From: Alphaproteobacteria bacterium
Lineage (GTDB): Bacteria; Pseudomonadota; Alphaproteobacteria; Rhizobiales; Xanthobacteraceae
Length of the DNA stretch: 5,907 bases
Reading direction: 5' to 3'
NCBI GenBank assembly: GCA_005884855.1
Contig: VAZS01000253.1
Location: forward strand, 1 to 5,907
A program made the position numbers and the translations under genes. The notes beneath the pieces are model-generated. The model did not search any database. It saw nothing but the letters and a program-made list of their open reading frames with translations, and was not told where the DNA came from. Below, one piece after another: positions 5,368-5,907 of the stretch (positions are counted from its first letter, which is position 1; each line of letters opens with the position of its first letter).

Positions 5368-5907
5368 ATGCTGCTCGCGACTGTCGCCGTTGTGTTCGCT
5401 GCGCTGGTTCTGCTGTCGATGCCGATCGTGTTCGCGCTCGGGCTCGCCGGCATCGCCGGACTTTGGATCGGCGGCTATCCTATGCAACAGCTCTCCTCAG
5501 CGATGGTGTCGGGGTCGCAGAGCTGGGTACTGCTGGCAATCCCCGCCTTCGTGTTCGCCGGCAACTTGATGGAGCGCTGCGGGATGAGCCACGCGCTGGT
5601 CGAATTCGCGCGCGCGCTGATCGGTTGGGTCAAGGGCGGACTTGGCATGTCGGTGATCGTGGTGGCGTATTTCTTCTCTGACATCTGCGGATCGAAAATG
5701 GCGGAAGTCTCCGCGCTCGGCTCCGCGCTGATGCCGCCGTTGAGCAAGGCGGGATACGACCGGCGCGATTCGGCGTCGCTGATTGCGGCCGGCACCGCGA
5801 TGGGCATGCTGGTCCCGCCCGCGATCTTCATGATCGTGATCGCGCAGGTTACCAACACCTCAGCGGTAGCGCTGTTCGTCGCCGGCTTCGTTCCGGCCAT
5901 GGTCATC
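5368..5907 (+). CDS. dctM: TRAP transporter large membrane subunit, DctM family (partial, 5' end)
   Basis: The frame opens at ATG 5368 with GGGA (5358-5361) 6 nt upstream and runs to the right edge with no stop: 180 codons of a protein normally about 430 long. DctM is the transport subunit, moving ligand handed over by DctP using an ion (typically sodium) gradient. Signatures seen are the hydrophobic N-terminal helix (1-30), LLAIPAFVFAGNLMERCGM (55-73), the GS-containing hairpin region SDICGSKMAEVSALG (104-118), PPLSKAGYDRR (123-133), then MGMLVPPAIFMIVIAQ (145-160) and LFVAGFVPA (169-177). The place often held by Asp in GS-x-x-A-D is E113, and the common IPPS is VPPA; both are mild variants. 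The C-terminal half lies outside the window. Close spacing to dctQ supports one dctPQM operon. Confidence 0.93.
   Translation, partial: MLLATVAVVFAALVLLSMPIVFALGLAGIAGLWIGGYPMQQLSSAMVSGSQSWVLLAIPAFVFAGNLMERCGMSHALVEFARALIGWVKGGLGMSVIVVAYFFSDICGSKMAEVSALGSALMPPLSKAGYDRRDSASLIAAGTAMGMLVPPAIFMIVIAQVTNTSAVALFVAGFVPAMVI

Noticed and set aside
1..5907. Signs of mobile elements, CRISPR, tRNA or horizontal transfer.
   Set aside because: No long repeats, terminal inverted repeats, transposase or tRNA-like fold were seen, and codon style is uniform across all genes.

Overview
The window looks like chromosomal DNA of a GC-rich alphaproteobacterium, most likely of the Bradyrhizobium/Rhodopseudomonas group. 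This is inferred from base composition, the GCC/GGC/CTG/GCG-rich codon use and protein sequence style; no marker gene is present to settle it. All recognisable genes lie on the + strand, and there is no sign of insertion sequences, tRNAs, CRISPR or prophage.

Layout. (1) Bases 1-174 are the last 57 codons of a methyl-accepting chemotaxis-type receptor that enters from the left edge; a small GC hairpin lies just after its stop. (2) Bases 304-1251 encode a secreted penicillin-insensitive murein endopeptidase (MepA, peptidase family M74) with its metal-ligand and cysteine pattern intact. (3) After a 197-bp gap with a possibly structured leader comes a compact molybdate ABC transporter operon: modA (1449-2234), modB (2240-2935, GTG start) and modC (2937-3650). 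The spacings of 5 and 1 nt imply one mRNA and coupled translation. ModA carries all five oxyanion-pocket residues of the E. coli protein, while ModC is only the ATPase domain, without the C-terminal MOP/TOBE domain of classical ModC. (4) After another 100-bp gap comes a TRAP transporter operon: a Tat-exported DctP-type binding protein (3751-4776), the small membrane subunit DctQ (4858-5355) and the first 180 codons of the large membrane subunit DctM (5368 to the right edge).

How the genes work together. ModA captures molybdate or tungstate in the periplasm and delivers it to the ModB channel, driven by ModC. DctP binds an unidentified, probably organic-acid, ligand and passes it to the DctQM secondary transporter, which uses an ion gradient. 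MepA trims D-Ala-meso-DAP cross-links in peptidoglycan and appears to be an independent gene, as does the receptor.

This is mainly an ordinary housekeeping and transport region, and I see no convincing new system. The points worth a second look are the short ModC, a 12-base motif shared by the gaps upstream of modA and dctP (with a looser relative upstream of mepA), possible alternative hairpins in the modA leader, and conservative acidic swaps in the TRAP proteins.
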